Source of the DNA: Mediterraneibacter glycyrrhizinilyticus
Lineage (GTDB): Bacteria; Bacillota; Clostridia; Lachnospirales; Lachnospiraceae
DNA: 64,000 nt
Assembly: GCF_015560805.1 (NCBI RefSeq)
Contig: NZ_JADMSO010000001.1
Location: forward strand, 1-64,000
Direction of reading: 5' to 3'
Shown here: positions 52,553-63,249 of the stretch, piece by piece
How positions within the stretch are numbered: the first letter of the stretch is position 1
Layout of the letters: every line of letters starts with the position of its first letter
Made by a program: the position numbers and the translations under genes
Notes under the pieces: generated by a model
What the model was told of the DNA's origin: nothing
What the model saw: only the letters and a program-made list of their open reading frames with translations
Databases searched by the model: none

Positions 52553-55500
52553 GATCTGTTTTTCGATGCGTGTTTTGAGTTCTCCCACATGGGAAATGAT
52601 GCCGACAAGGCGGTTTCCGTCCGTGAGGTTGGAGAGCGCTTTCATCGCCTGCTCCAAGGATTCTTCGTCGAGGGAGCCGAAGCCCTCGTCTACGAACATC
52701 GTATCCAAGCGGATACCGCCGGCGGAGGACTGGATCTCATCGGACAGTCCAAGCGCCAGAGAAAGTGAGGCTTTGAACGATTCTCCGCCGGAAAGTGTGC
52801 GGACGCTCCGTTCCGTGCCGTTGTAGTGGTCGATGACGTTGAGATCCAGACCACTCTGGGTTTTATTGTTGCCCGCTTCCCGGCGGCGTTTCAATTCGTA
52901 TTGCCCGTCGGACATGATCATGAGCCGCGTGTTGGCACGGGCGATGATCTTGTCGAAAAATGTCATCTGAATGTAAGTTTCCAGCATGATCTTTTCTTTT
53001 CCGGCAAGGGAACCGTTGGCGGTGTTGGAAAGCGCCTTGACCCATGTGTAATTTTCTTCCAGCTCGATCAGTTGCTTCGATTTCCGGGAAATGTTCTCCA
53101 GAATGGTGCCGTTCGTGGAAATACGTACATTTGCCTGATTGCGCTGTGCCTCAGTTTCTTCCTTTTGAGAATGGAGCGCGCGAAGTGTTTCGTTTTCCGA
53201 TTCGGGATCGATCTCGGGCAGTTGTTCGTACTGTGCTTTTTGTTGATCCAGAATGGAATGGAGACGGACGATCGTTTTCGCCTGTTCATTCTCTTCGTTT
53301 TGTGCTTGTTCTAATCTCTTTTTCATAATGCTGCACTGTTCTTCGAGTTGCGACAGATGGAGAAGCGCGTCCTTTTTATTTTCAAAAGACAGTGTCTGAG
53401 ACAGGTTTTGCGTCTGTTCTTCCAAGGCAGCATTTGCCGCTTTGGAGGCTGCGATCCGATTGTCCAGTCCGGTAAGTATATTCTGTACGGTCTGCACGGT
53501 TTCTTCCGCGTTGGGCAACAAACGATCGACTTCCTGTCTGCGGCGCTGTTTTTCTTTCAACTGATCCAGTTCGGACTGCAGTGCGGGGAGTTTTTCGTTC
53601 CAGTCGTTGTAGAACCGGTATGTTTTGGAATTGAAAGACGGATCATCGGATGCAAGATTTAAAATGGTCTGTACTTGTTCTTTTGTCCGTTCCCACGCTG
53701 CCCGCTCCTCGGTAAAAGTCTGTTCCAGCTCCCGGTAAGTACGCTCTGCCTGTTGGAGTCCGGTTTGTTTTTGCTGTAATGTTTGTTGTTTTTGGCGCAG
53801 CTCTTTGGCGGCAATGGATTCCGATGCAAAGGAAAGTGCGTTCTGTTGTTTTTGGATTTGCCCGGAAAGCGCCGAAAGTCCGGTCTCGGCGGAAGCTGTT
53901 CTTTGCTCCAGTTCGGTAAGTTCTGTACGGAGCCGGTCGAACTGTTCTTCTCTCTCTGGGAGGTTTTGCTCTAACTGCCGGAAGCGTTTGAACCGCTGTT
54001 CTTCGTCCGCAAGCAGGGCTTCCAGCTCAGATAAACGCTCGGTTTCTTCGGAAATCCATATGGACAGATGCGTTCTTGCGGATTCGATTGTTTCTTCGGG
54101 CAGAAGTTCCGAGAGAGAACGCTGGATCGCTGTTTCGGCGGAATCCACCTGCGCCTTGTGAGATGCGCATTGTTTGCTGAGCGACTGCATTGCGGTATTC
54201 GTTTCAGCTGCATAGGCGCGGGCTTCTTCGACGTCCTCTTTTGTCGGAGCCTGTGCGGATTTGCATGCAGGATGCGGATGTGTCAGCGAACCGCATACCG
54301 GGCAGGGCATGTTGTCTTTTAATGTTTCCGCAAGGATCCCGGCTTGTTCGTTGAGAAATGCCTGATGTTTCTGCTGATAGATTTTATCCGCGCAGGCGGC
54401 GGTTTCCGAAGCGCTGAGGTAGGAAGTCTGAAGTTTCTTCAAGGCGGCGGCAAGCGTATCATAATGTGATAATTCTTTCGATAATGCCTGCATGGAATGA
54501 ATTCTTGTATTTTGCACCGCTTTTTGTGCCGCCAGCTTTTCTCTTTCGGCAGCGGCGGTAAGCAAACGTTCTTTTTCCTGTTTTTCATTTCTGATTTGTG
54601 TTTCCAGCCGCCGGAACAGCGCTTTTTTTTCTGCTCCTACATTTTGGAATCGGGTAAGTTCCTGCTCTTTTTCCGCGAATTGTTTTTGAAGTTCGGACAA
54701 TTCTTTGTAATGTGGCAACTCGGCTTCCAGCAATGTGATCTCCTGTGTGAGACGATCCCGTTCCGATTTTTGAGCATCCAATGTTTCCCACGTTTGTTTG
54801 GCTTTCTCTTTGTCCGGATACAATGTTTTTAAATGGTTGTATTGGCGGAGGAAAGCGTATAAAAGGTCGCAGTTTGAACGGAGTTCTTTTTGTTCGTTGC
54901 TTTTCCGCTCCAGAAGTTCTCCGACCGGAGACAATTCGGTCTGTTCCGCTTTCAGGCAGTCCAGAACTTGCTTTGCCTGTTCAAATTGTCTGCAATGCTG
55001 TTTCTGTTCTGTGTTTAATTGTTCCAACTGGCGGATTTGTTCTTGAAGTAAATTCCGTTTTTGTTCCAGCTCGTCATATCTCGGCAGATCCGCGCGCAGC
55101 AGCGTTACCTTTTCTTCCAGTTGAAGCCGTTCGGGTTCTTGATCCTGTGCTTCTTTTAAACGATCGGCAGCTTCTTTTTGAAGAAGCTGATGCCGTTGTA
55201 ATAACTGTTCGTTTTGTTCCAGTTGTTTGAAAATTTTCTGACGTTCTTCCCATTGTTCCAGCCGACGGTGAACGTCATTTTGTTTTTCATTTAATGCGGT
55301 CAATGTGCGGTTCAGAGTTTCTAATTGAGATCGGTCCTGCCCCAGAAGCTGTTCCAGCAGATCCATGACGTCGATCATAGGAAGTTCCCCCGACTTGGCA
55401 GCGTTGACTTTCTGTGTAAATGGGGAAGCAGCGTCGCAGAGGATCCCGCCGACATATTGTTCAAGACTGTTACGGGCGGCGGTACATTTGTCATGGAGTG

Positions 55501-56080
55501 TGCCGGAATGTTGCTTTAATTTTTCCTGCAGTTCATAAAAATGCTTCGTCTGAAACAATTGCCGGAAGATTTTTTTCCGTTCTTCGGTGGAGGCAAGCAA
55601 AAGTTTCAGAAAATCTCCCTGTGCGATCATCGCGATCTGGAGAAACTGGCTGCGGTCGATCCCGAGGATCTCTTTGATCTTAGCATCCACTTCTTTTGGC
55701 TTGGTGAGGATCGTCCCGTCCGGAAGTGTAAGTTCTGCATCGGCTTTCTGCGTAGTCATCCCCTCCCCGCGTGTTTTCGGGCGGAGATATTCGGGATTGC
55801 GCCGCACGGTGTATTGCCGGTCAAAGCAGGTGAAAGTAAGGATCACTTCGGTGGGGGTGTTTTCCGCGGCATATTTGGAGCGGAACATGGACGGCTGCCT
55901 CTGGCTTCCGCTTGCTTCCCCGTAAAGCGCATAGGTGATGGCGTCAAAAATTGTTGTCTTTCCGGCGCCGGTATCGCCGGTGATCAGATAAAGTCCGCTT
56001 GTTCCGAGCTGATCCAGATCCAGTATGATCCGGTCAGCGTAAGGTCCGAAAGCGGAGATAGTCAGTTGATTTGGTCTCAT
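52502..56080 (-). CDS. sbcC: SbcC exonuclease subunit (Rad50-like)
   Basis: A 1,192-residue SMC-like ATPase: N-terminal Walker A (GDTGAGKTTIFDA), long coiled coils (about 180-500 and 640-940), a zinc-hook CPVCG in the middle near residue 590 and C-terminal signature LSGGESFKASLSLALGLSD with Walker B LDTMFVDEGFGSLDEE. With SbcD it cleaves hairpins and trims DNA ends. Its start overlaps the sbcD stop. Normal length for Firmicutes. Confidence 0.97.
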   Translation of the reverse strand: MRPNQLTISAFGPYADRIILDLDQLGTSGLYLITGDTGAGKTTIFDAITYALYGEASGSQRQPSMFRSKYAAENTPTEVILTFTCFDRQYTVRRNPEYLRPKTRGEGMTTQKADAELTLPDGTILTKPKEVDAKIKEILGIDRSQFLQIAMIAQGDFLKLLLASTEERKKIFRQLFQTKHFYELQEKLKQHSGTLHDKCTAARNSLEQYVGGILCDAASPFTQKVNAAKSGELPMIDVMDLLEQLLGQDRSQLETLNRTLTALNEKQNDVHRRLEQWEERQKIFKQLEQNEQLLQRHQLLQKEAADRLKEAQDQEPERLQLEEKVTLLRADLPRYDELEQKRNLLQEQIRQLEQLNTEQKQHCRQFEQAKQVLDCLKAEQTELSPVGELLERKSNEQKELRSNCDLLYAFLRQYNHLKTLYPDKEKAKQTWETLDAQKSERDRLTQEITLLEAELPHYKELSELQKQFAEKEQELTRFQNVGAEKKALFRRLETQIRNEKQEKERLLTAAAEREKLAAQKAVQNTRIHSMQALSKELSHYDTLAAALKKLQTSYLSASETAACADKIYQQKHQAFLNEQAGILAETLKDNMPCPVCGSLTHPHPACKSAQAPTKEDVEEARAYAAETNTAMQSLSKQCASHKAQVDSAETAIQRSLSELLPEETIESARTHLSIWISEETERLSELEALLADEEQRFKRFRQLEQNLPEREEQFDRLRTELTELEQRTASAETGLSALSGQIQKQQNALSFASESIAAKELRQKQQTLQQKQTGLQQAERTYRELEQTFTEERAAWERTKEQVQTILNLASDDPSFNSKTYRFYNDWNEKLPALQSELDQLKEKQRRRQEVDRLLPNAEETVQTVQNILTGLDNRIAASKAANAALEEQTQNLSQTLSFENKKDALLHLSQLEEQCSIMKKRLEQAQNEENEQAKTIVRLHSILDQQKAQYEQLPEIDPESENETLRALHSQKEETEAQRNQANVRISTNGTILENISRKSKQLIELEENYTWVKALSNTANGSLAGKEKIMLETYIQMTFFDKIIARANTRLMIMSDGQYELKRRREAGNNKTQSGLDLNVIDHYNGTERSVRTLSGGESFKASLSLALGLSDEIQSSAGGIRLDTMFVDEGFGSLDEESLEQAMKALSNLTDGNRLVGIISHVGELKTRIEKQILVTKEKSGGSRAEISA

Positions 56081-57357
56081 ACGTCCTCCTCCCAGATTGT
56101 TTCGATCAGTCCATTCAAAAATGTAGCCTGTTCTTCGTTCAATGGCTGATTGTTTTGTAATTCGTAGAAATCGGAAAAGAGCTGGATTGGCGTCTTTTCT
56201 TCCACGGCAAGATCGGCTGTGATCTCAGACGAAGAGCGGGTCCGTTTGTTGTCGTAGTCGAGTTTCATCAGATGATGGTAGATCGCACGGAGTTTTCCGA
56301 TCGCGTCGGGAATATCTTCCTCATCGGTCAGCGTAATATGGGTATAGTCCTCCTGCCAGGAAGTTCCCTCATAAAAAGAGCGGGCGGTGACAGTGTCATA
56401 AGTTCCTTTTAATTCTACAAGATCGTGCAGTGGTTTTAAAGGAACCGTGTGAATATGAAGATTTCCCTTTTCGTATAGTTCGATGACGGTCACCGATTTC
56501 TGGACTTTTGCTTCGGAAAAGGAATATTTCAGCGGCGTGCCGCAGTAGCGGATGCGCGGCGCATCCGCCTGTTCGTTCGCGGAAGATTCCGTGTCGTGCG
56601 GCGCGCCGATTTGGTCGACTGCAGAAAGTTCCGTATCGCGCGGAGAGCCTGCTTGTGCATCCGCGGAAGATTCTGCAGCGGTTGTCGGTGCAGTCTGCCT
56701 GCAGTTCTGCGGCGTGTGGAGATGTCCGAGAGCAACATAATCAAACGGTGCGAATACGGAAGCGTCGATGTTGTCGGAACCGCCGACGGAGATCTCTTCG
56801 GATTCGGCGCGGACGGATCCGGTCACAAATTGATGGGTGATCAGAACGTTCCGGTGTGTGTGATTCAGCGGCAGATGAGAGAGCGCGGTCTGCATGGCAT
56901 CGGTGTAGGACTGGATCTGCTCCGTTTCCGTTTCATAAAAACGGCGGACATGCGCGGGTTTGATGAACGGCAGCATATAAACGTCGACAACCCCGTATGC
57001 ATCGTGCAGAGAAACCGGCGTCACCGTACCGTCGTAAACCGGAGACAGATAGATTCCGCTTGCATCCATCAGACGGGAGCCGAAAGCGATCCGTTCCGGG
57101 GAGTCATGATTTCCACTGATCACAAATACTTTGAGTCCCAATCGGGAGAGCTGTACAAGAAAATCGTCAAACAGGCGGACGGCTTCCGCGGGCGGAACCG
57201 GTTTGTCGTAGACGTCTCCGGCGATCAGAACGGCGTCCGGCGCTTCCGCTGTGATGACCGCTTTGATCTCATTTAAAATATATTCCTGATCTTCCAGCAT
57301 GGAATAGCCGTTGACACGTTTTCCGAGGTGAAGATCGGAGAGATGGATGAATTTCAT
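56077..57357 (-). CDS. sbcD: SbcD exonuclease subunit (Mre11-like)
   Basis: A 426-residue calcineurin-like nuclease: metal motifs HLSDLHLGKRV, AGDVYDKPVPP, SGNHDSPER and ITHQFV with YVALGHLHTPQ. A low-complexity insert of about 50 residues (residues about 220-268, Ala/Asp/Ser/Glu) interrupts the usual sequence before GTPLKYSF. The insert is encoded by three diverged 42-base repeats (56568-56693). ATG at 57357. Confidence 0.95.
   Translation of the reverse strand: MKFIHLSDLHLGKRVNGYSMLEDQEYILNEIKAVITAEAPDAVLIAGDVYDKPVPPAEAVRLFDDFLVQLSRLGLKVFVISGNHDSPERIAFGSRLMDASGIYLSPVYDGTVTPVSLHDAYGVVDVYMLPFIKPAHVRRFYETETEQIQSYTDAMQTALSHLPLNHTHRNVLITHQFVTGSVRAESEEISVGGSDNIDASVFAPFDYVALGHLHTPQNCRQTAPTTAAESSADAQAGSPRDTELSAVDQIGAPHDTESSANEQADAPRIRYCGTPLKYSFSEAKVQKSVTVIELYEKGNLHIHTVPLKPLHDLVELKGTYDTVTARSFYEGTSWQEDYTHITLTDEEDIPDAIGKLRAIYHHLMKLDYDNKRTRSSSEITADLAVEEKTPIQLFSDFYELQNNQPLNEEQATFLNGLIETIWEEDV
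56568..56693 (-). repeat. Three imperfect 42-bp repeats inside sbcD
   Basis: Three in-frame units of about 14 codons, each coding a variant of DTESSANEQ-A-P, encode the unstructured insert of SbcD. In-frame expansion of a short tandem unit is the simplest origin. Confidence 0.65.
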
Positions 57358-57401
57358 ATTCAGAAGTTTCCTTTCCGTTCTGCCGGTACAGCAGAGTATT
57401 T

Positions 57402-57483
57402 GCGTCGGTGTACAAGGGGAACGGTCGATGAAGAGGATTAGATTTGCTCTTCATCGACCGTTTTCCCCCTTGTACACCGACGC
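57402..57483. repeat. Palindromic interspersed repeat, copy 2
   Basis: An 82-base near-perfect palindrome: the left arm (57402-57435) starts GCGTCGGTGTACAAGGGG and continues CGGTCGATGAAGAG; the right arm (57447-57483) is its complement apart from a 3-base indel; the loop is 11 bases. It lies between the divergent sbcD and P-type ATPase genes, where a terminator has no obvious role. Core shared with the other two copies. Confidence 0.9.
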
Positions 57484-57614
57484 TACCAAAAGCATACAGC
57501 CAAATAATTCTTCACACAATACTTTTTGCGAAAATGTTTTTGTGAAAATCTCGTAAAAACTCTGGAACAAATAAAACAAATTCGGTAAAATAAAAAGATA
57601 TGGAGGTTGATAAA

Positions 57615-59498
57615 ATGAATAAGAAACAGAAAAAAATGCTTACGCGGATTCTGATCGCGGCAGTGATGATGGTGGTACTGGAATTGCTTCCGACAACGGG
57701 AATCCTGCGTTTTGTATTGTACATGATCCCATATCTGGTGATCGGATATGACATTTTACGAAAGGCATTCCGCGGGATTTTGAACCGTCGGATTTTCGAT
57801 GAGAATTTCCTGATGGTTGTCGCAACGCTGGGGGCGATCGCCGTGGGGCTTGCGGGAACAGGTGATTATACCGAAGCGATCGCGGTGATGCTGTTCTATC
57901 AGATCGGAGAATTGTTCCAGAGTTATGCGGTCGGAAAGAGCCGGAAGAATATCAGCGAACTGATGGACATCCGACCGGATTATGCAAATGTGGAACAAGA
58001 GGGCGAACTGGTGAGAGTCGATCCCGATGAAGTGGCGGTCGGAACGGAGATCATCGTACAGCCGGGAGAGAAAGTGCCGATCGACGGTATCGTTGTGGAG
58101 GGATATTCGACGCTGAACACAAGTGCATTGACCGGGGAGTGCCTGCCGCGGGAGATCGTGGAGGGCGAGGAGATCATCAGCGGATGTATCAATATGACCC
58201 GTGTTTTGCGTGTGAAGACGACAAAGGAGTTTGGCGAATCTACGGTATCGAAGATTCTGGAACTGGTGGAGAATTCCACATCGCACAAATCCAGATCGGA
58301 AGCGTTTATCACGAAATTTGCCAAATATTATACGCCGGTCGTCTGTTACGGTGCATTGGCTTTGGCGCTTCTGCCGCCGCTTGCCAGAATGTTGTTTTTC
58401 GGGCTTCCGGCGGACTGGGGAACCTGGGTATACCGTGCCCTGACATTTCTTGTGATCAGCTGTCCGTGCGCGCTGGTCATCAGTATTCCGCTTAGTTTCT
58501 TTGCGGGGATTGGCGGCGCGAGCAATGCGGGAATTTTGATCAAAGGATCGAATTATCTGGAAACATTGGCGAAGACAAAGCTGGTTGTATTTGACAAGAC
58601 AGGGACGCTCACCAAAGGCGTATTTGAAGTCAACGGGATCCACCACAGTGAGTTGGAGAATCAGAAGCTTCTGGAATATGCGGCACTGGCGGAGAGCGCG
58701 TCCTCGCACCCGATCAGCAAGAGCATTCGCCGGGCTTACGGACAGGAACTGGATCATTCCCGGGTGCGGGATATTGAGGAAATCAGCGGCAGCGGCGTGA
58801 CCGCGGTCGTGGATGGGATGTCTGTAGCGGCGGGAAACGACAAGCTGATGAAAAAGCTGAATGTTCCTTATATTGAATGCCGTTCCATCGGAACGATCGT
58901 GCATATGGCGATCGACGGAAAATATGCGGGGCATATCGTGATCTCGGATATTGAAAAACCGCATGCGGTGGAAGCGGTTGCGGAATTGAGAAAGACCGGG
59001 ATCGAGCGGACGGTGATGCTGACCGGAGACAAACAGCGCGTTGCCGAGCAGGTGGCGGCGCATCTTGGTATCGATCAGGTATTCAGTGAGATGCTTCCTG
59101 CGGATAAGGTGGAGAAGATCGAAGAAATGCTGGCGAAGAAACCGGAGAATCAGAAGCTTGCGTTTGTCGGCGACGGGATCAACGACGCGCCGGTGCTCCG
59201 CCGGGCCGATATCGGGATCGCAATGGGGGCGATGGGATCGGACGCGGCGATCGAGGCGGCGGATATAGTATTGATGGACGACGAGCCTTTGAAGATCGCG
59301 AAAGCGATCCGTATTTCCAGAAAATGTCTTCGCATCGTACACGAAAATATCGTGTTCGCACTTGGGGTAAAGATCCTTTGTCTGATCCTCGGTGCATTCG
59401 GCATCGCAAATATGTGGCTTGCGATCTTTGCCGACGTGGGCGTGATGATCCTGGCAGTTTTGAATGCGATCCGCGCATTGTTTGTGAAAAAATTATAA
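57615..59498 (+). CDS. Heavy-metal-translocating P1B-type ATPase
   Basis: A 627-residue P1B ATPase: membrane CPC motif (SCPCALVIS), phosphorylation site DKTGTLTKG, TGES-like loop (TGECLP), HP motif (SHPISKS) and GDGINDAPVL. No N-terminal metal-binding domain. The pattern is nearest to Cd/Zn/Pb (ZntA/CadA) exporters, with Cu excluded less firmly. TGGAGG lies 8 bases before the ATG at 57615, chosen over an ATG at 57600. Preceded by the palindromic repeat, followed by a hairpin. Confidence 0.93.
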   Translation: MNKKQKKMLTRILIAAVMMVVLELLPTTGILRFVLYMIPYLVIGYDILRKAFRGILNRRIFDENFLMVVATLGAIAVGLAGTGDYTEAIAVMLFYQIGELFQSYAVGKSRKNISELMDIRPDYANVEQEGELVRVDPDEVAVGTEIIVQPGEKVPIDGIVVEGYSTLNTSALTGECLPREIVEGEEIISGCINMTRVLRVKTTKEFGESTVSKILELVENSTSHKSRSEAFITKFAKYYTPVVCYGALALALLPPLARMLFFGLPADWGTWVYRALTFLVISCPCALVISIPLSFFAGIGGASNAGILIKGSNYLETLAKTKLVVFDKTGTLTKGVFEVNGIHHSELENQKLLEYAALAESASSHPISKSIRRAYGQELDHSRVRDIEEISGSGVTAVVDGMSVAAGNDKLMKKLNVPYIECRSIGTIVHMAIDGKYAGHIVISDIEKPHAVEAVAELRKTGIERTVMLTGDKQRVAEQVAAHLGIDQVFSEMLPADKVEKIEEMLAKKPENQKLAFVGDGINDAPVLRRADIGIAMGAMGSDAAIEAADIVLMDDEPLKIAKAIRISRKCLRIVHENIVFALGVKILCLILGAFGIANMWLAIFADVGVMILAVLNAIRALFVKKL

Positions 59499-59508
59499 AT
59501 CTCGCATT

Positions 59509-59549
59509 ACCCAAAGCGAACACTTGGGTATTGAAAGTGTTCACTTTGG
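59509..59549. promoter_or_regulatory. Overlapping alternative hairpins between P-type ATPase and ABC exporter genes
   Basis: Two exclusive stems share bases: ACCCAA (59509-59514) with TTGGGT (59524-59529), or CCAAAGCGAACACTT (59511-59525) with AAGTGTTCACTTTGG (59535-59549). No T-run follows. Such overlap suggests a regulatory leader or an operator dyad for the large ABC gene downstream. I see no clear promoter in the rest of the gap. Confidence 0.55.
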
Positions 59550-59622
59550 ATATTTAAAGAAACAAAATTTTATTTCAGAGGGAATCCGGTTTCGGGACGG
59601 AGCCTGAAAAAGGAGGAAATAT

Positions 59623-62600
59623 ATGTTACAGATTCAGCATATATGCAAAGAGTACAGAACCGGGGATCTGGTGCAGAAAGCGCTGGATGACGTCAGTCTG
59701 AATCTGCGCGACAACGAGTTTGTGGCGATTCTGGGACCAAGCGGCTCGGGAAAGACGACGCTTTTGAATATCATCGGAGGATTGGATCGCTATGACAGCG
59801 GAGACCTGATCATCAACGGCATTTCGACAAAAAAATACAAAGACAGAGACTGGGATTCCTACCGGAACCATACGATTGGATTTGTCTTTCAAAGTTACAA
59901 CCTGATCCCACACCAGACCGTTCTGGCAAATGTGGAACTGGCGCTGACGATCTCGGGCATCGGGAAAAGTGAGCGGCGGGAGCGCGCGGTCAAGGCGTTG
60001 GAAAAGGTAGGGCTCGGAAGCCAGCTCCACAAAAAACCGAACCAGATGTCCGGCGGACAGATGCAGAGGGTGGCGATCGCCCGGGCGCTTGTCAACGATC
60101 CGGATATTCTGCTTGCCGATGAGCCGACCGGGGCGTTGGACAGCGAGACGAGTATTCAGGTCATGGAACTTCTGCAGGAAGTGGCGCGAGACCGGCTCGT
60201 CGTGATGGTCACCCACAATCCGGAACTGGCGGAGGAATATGCTACCCGGATCGTCAACTTGAAAGACGGAAAGATCCGCTCGGATACGGATGAATTTATC
60301 GTGGATGAAACGACGCTTGCCGAGCCGGAACATCAGAACATGGGAAAATCGTCGATGTCATTTTTGACGGCGTTGTCCTTGAGCTTTAACAATCTGCGGA
60401 CGAAGAAAGCACGGACGCTTCTGACTTCATTTGCGGGATCGATCGGAATCATCGGGATTGCGGCGATCCTGTCGCTGTCCGCGGGAGTAGACGGATACAT
60501 TCAGTCGGTGGAGGAAGAGACGCTGTCGGAATATCCGCTCCAGATCCAGAGTACCGGAGTGGACATGACGGCGATGCTGGCGGTCGATCCGACGAACACG
60601 AAAGAAGAGGTGGGAGAACAAGACGTCCGTGTGATCGAGATGGTGACGGATATGTTTTCCACGATGGATTCCAATGATCTCGGTTCTCTGAAATCTTATC
60701 TGGAAAGCGGAAAAAGCGGGATCGAGTCATACACGAATGCGGTGGAATATTCTTACGGCGTGACGCCGCAGATCTTCCGTCAGGACGGAGACGGCATCCG
60801 GCAGGTACATCCGGACAAATCTTTTTCCGCAATGGGACTTGGCTCGTCTGCAAGTACCAACAGTATGATGTCGTCGATGATGAGCACCAATACCTTTTAT
60901 GAAATGCCGGAAAACGAGAACCTGTATAAAGAACAATACGACGTGCGTGCGGGACGCTGGCCGGAAGCCTACAACGAATGCGTCGTCGTACTGACATCCG
61001 GCGGCAGTGTCAGCGATATGCTGCTTTATACGATGGGACTGCGGGATTCCAAAGAACTGGATACGATGGTACAGCAGTTCTTAAAGGAGGAGGACGTCGA
61101 GACGCCGGAGGAATTGGGCACTTATATATACGATGATTTCCTCGGAAAAGAATTTAAACTGGTCAACAGCTCCGATTATTATGAGTATGATCCGGAATAT
61201 CAGGTATGGAAAGATAAATCGGACAATCAGACGTATATGAAACAGCTTGTTGCAGACGGCGAGGATATCCGGATCGTCGGCGTGGTACAGCCGGCGGAGG
61301 ATGCCAACGCGTCCGCGCTGACACCGGGAATCGCATATCCGGCGTCGCTTACAAAGCATGTGGCGGAAAAAGCGGAGAAGAGCGAGATCGTAAAACAACA
61401 ACTTGCCAATAAAAATACCGACGTCTTCACGAATGAAGAATTTGGAGCAGAGAACGGCAATAAAGCGCTGGATATGAATTCTTTATTTACCGTCAATGAA
61501 GATGCTTTGAAAAATGCATTTACATTTGATGAGAGCGCATTGGCAGGAGGGCTTGGAAATCCGGACTTCTCCGATGCATTTCAGACAGGGGCGGCGTCTC
61601 TGGATCTGTCCGGCGCGATCGATTTAAGCGCGGTGGAGATCGATCTTTCCAGCCTTCCGCCGTTTGATCTCGGAGAATTGATGTCGGGGATCCAGTTAAA
61701 TGTATCTGCTGAGGGTATGGCGCAGACGGCGCAGAAGCTGATGGAGGGCTATCAGGCGTATGCGGCAGAGAATCCGCAGGCGGATTATTCGGGACTTGGC
61801 GAAGCGTTCCTGAATTATCTGACGACCGACGATGCGAAAGCGATCCTCTCCAAACATATCGGAGAGATCATCAAAAACAGTGGATCTGTCCATGTTTCGG
61901 TCGAAAATATGCAGGCGATGCAGCAGGAACTGATGAGCGGCTATCTGGAATATGTCGCCGGAAAAGAAGACGTGGAAAATCAGGCGGACAAATATATGAT
62001 GGAATATCTGCAGACCGAGGGCGCTTTGCAGATCATGGCAAAATGGTCGGATCAGATTTTTGAGATCGAGGGAGATATTTCAATCCCGTTCGAGCAGTTG
62101 GAGATGCTTGCGGCAGATCTGGCAGCAGGCTATCAGGGATATGCGGAAGCGAACGGACTTCCGGATCCATTGAAGATGGATGATCATTTTACCGAATATC
62201 TGAACACGGAATCCGGCAAACAGATTTTGACGGAGGGGATCGCAGGGATCGTCGATATGCAGAGTGTGGAGGAACAAGTGACCGCCTCCCTGCAGAATTA
62301 CATGGGAGAAGTGATGGGAACATTTTCGACGGAAGTCGGTCAGGCATTGCAGACACAGATCACCACCGCGATGCAGCAGATCGCCGCGCAGATCACCGGA
62401 AATCTGGAAAATGTGATGCGTCAGGCGATGACACAGGTCGGAAGCCAGCTGCAGAGCGCGATGGGAAATGCATTGTCGATCAATGCGGATGCATTTGCAG
62501 GCGCGTTTGAGATGGGCATGGATGAGGAAGAGTTAAAAGAACTTCTGATGTCCATGGGCACTGCGGAGGAAGCTTCTTATGACGGCAACCTGAAAAAACT

Positions 62601-63198
62601 GGGATATATCGATTTTGCGGTTCCGAGCGGCATCAACATTTACCCGAAAGATTTTGAGAGCAAGGAACAGGTCGTACAGATCCTTGATGATTACAATCAG
62701 AAGATGGAGAAAGCCGGAAAAGAGGAGCAGGTCATCACTTACACCGATACGGTCGGAACATTAATGTCTTCCGTTACCAATATCATCGATATCATCAGTT
62801 ATGTGCTGATCGCATTTGTGGCAATCTCGCTGATCGTCTCGTCGATCATGATCGGAGTCATCACATATATCAGCGTGCTGGAGCGGAAAAAGGAAATCGG
62901 AATCCTGCGCGCGATCGGGGCATCCAAAGGAAATGTGTCTCAGGTATTTAATGCGGAGACATTTATCATCGGACTGTGCGCCGGAGTGATCGGGATCGTG
63001 GTGACGCTTCTGCTGTTGATTCCGGGAAATGCGCTGATCCATCATCTGGCAGGAAACAATGATGTGAGCGCGGTACTTCCGGTCGTTCCGGCGATCATTC
63101 TGATCTTACTCAGCGTCGTATTGACCCTTTTGGGCGGTTTGATCCCGTCGCGGACAGCGGCGAAGAGCGATCCGGTGACAGCGCTGCGGACAGAGTAA
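59623..63198 (+). CDS. ABC transporter, fused ATPase and FtsX-type permease (MacB-like)
   Basis: A 1,191-residue fusion. Residues 1-225 are a MacB-type ATPase ([36 protein letters not shown]). A first membrane helix lies near 268-290; a huge extracytoplasmic domain of about 740 residues follows (about 295-1040); three C-terminal helices (about 1050-1190) have the FtsX motif [19 protein letters not shown]. Within the large domain, a module with [16 protein letters not shown] and LAAGYQGY recurs at residues 706, 770 and 833 (spacing 63-64). Probably exports or handles an envelope substrate; unknown. AAGGAGG precedes the ATG. Confidence 0.9.
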   Translation: MLQIQHICKEYRTGDLVQKALDDVSLNLRDNEFVAILGPSGSGKTTLLNIIGGLDRYDSGDLIINGISTKKYKDRDWDSYRNHTIGFVFQSYNLIPHQTVLANVELALTISGIGKSERRERAVKALEKVGLGSQLHKKPNQMSGGQMQRVAIARALVNDPDILLADEPTGALDSETSIQVMELLQEVARDRLVVMVTHNPELAEEYATRIVNLKDGKIRSDTDEFIVDETTLAEPEHQNMGKSSMSFLTALSLSFNNLRTKKARTLLTSFAGSIGIIGIAAILSLSAGVDGYIQSVEEETLSEYPLQIQSTGVDMTAMLAVDPTNTKEEVGEQDVRVIEMVTDMFSTMDSNDLGSLKSYLESGKSGIESYTNAVEYSYGVTPQIFRQDGDGIRQVHPDKSFSAMGLGSSASTNSMMSSMMSTNTFYEMPENENLYKEQYDVRAGRWPEAYNECVVVLTSGGSVSDMLLYTMGLRDSKELDTMVQQFLKEEDVETPEELGTYIYDDFLGKEFKLVNSSDYYEYDPEYQVWKDKSDNQTYMKQLVADGEDIRIVGVVQPAEDANASALTPGIAYPASLTKHVAEKAEKSEIVKQQLANKNTDVFTNEEFGAENGNKALDMNSLFTVNEDALKNAFTFDESALAGGLGNPDFSDAFQTGAASLDLSGAIDLSAVEIDLSSLPPFDLGELMSGIQLNVSAEGMAQTAQKLMEGYQAYAAENPQADYSGLGEAFLNYLTTDDAKAILSKHIGEIIKNSGSVHVSVENMQAMQQELMSGYLEYVAGKEDVENQADKYMMEYLQTEGALQIMAKWSDQIFEIEGDISIPFEQLEMLAADLAAGYQGYAEANGLPDPLKMDDHFTEYLNTESGKQILTEGIAGIVDMQSVEEQVTASLQNYMGEVMGTFSTEVGQALQTQITTAMQQIAAQITGNLENVMRQAMTQVGSQLQSAMGNALSINADAFAGAFEMGMDEEELKELLMSMGTAEEASYDGNLKKLGYIDFAVPSGINIYPKDFESKEQVVQILDDYNQKMEKAGKEEQVITYTDTVGTLMSSVTNIIDIISYVLIAFVAISLIVSSIMIGVITYISVLERKKEIGILRAIGASKGNVSQVFNAETFIIGLCAGVIGIVVTLLLLIPGNALIHHLAGNNDVSAVLPVVPAIILILLSVVLTLLGGLIPSRTAAKSDPVTALRTE

Positions 63199-63249
63199 AA
63201 CGCAGCGAGCGGTAATATGTTTTATACAGAGGAAAGAGGAGTGGGGAAA

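Noticed and set aside
56568-56693. CRISPR-like array
   Set aside because: The units are contiguous, in frame with sbcD, diverged from each other, and have no spacers. No other regularly spaced repeats were seen in the window.
57402-57483. Terminator for sbcD or the P-type ATPase gene
   Set aside because: It lies between divergent gene starts and no T-run follows either arm; a repeat element fits better.
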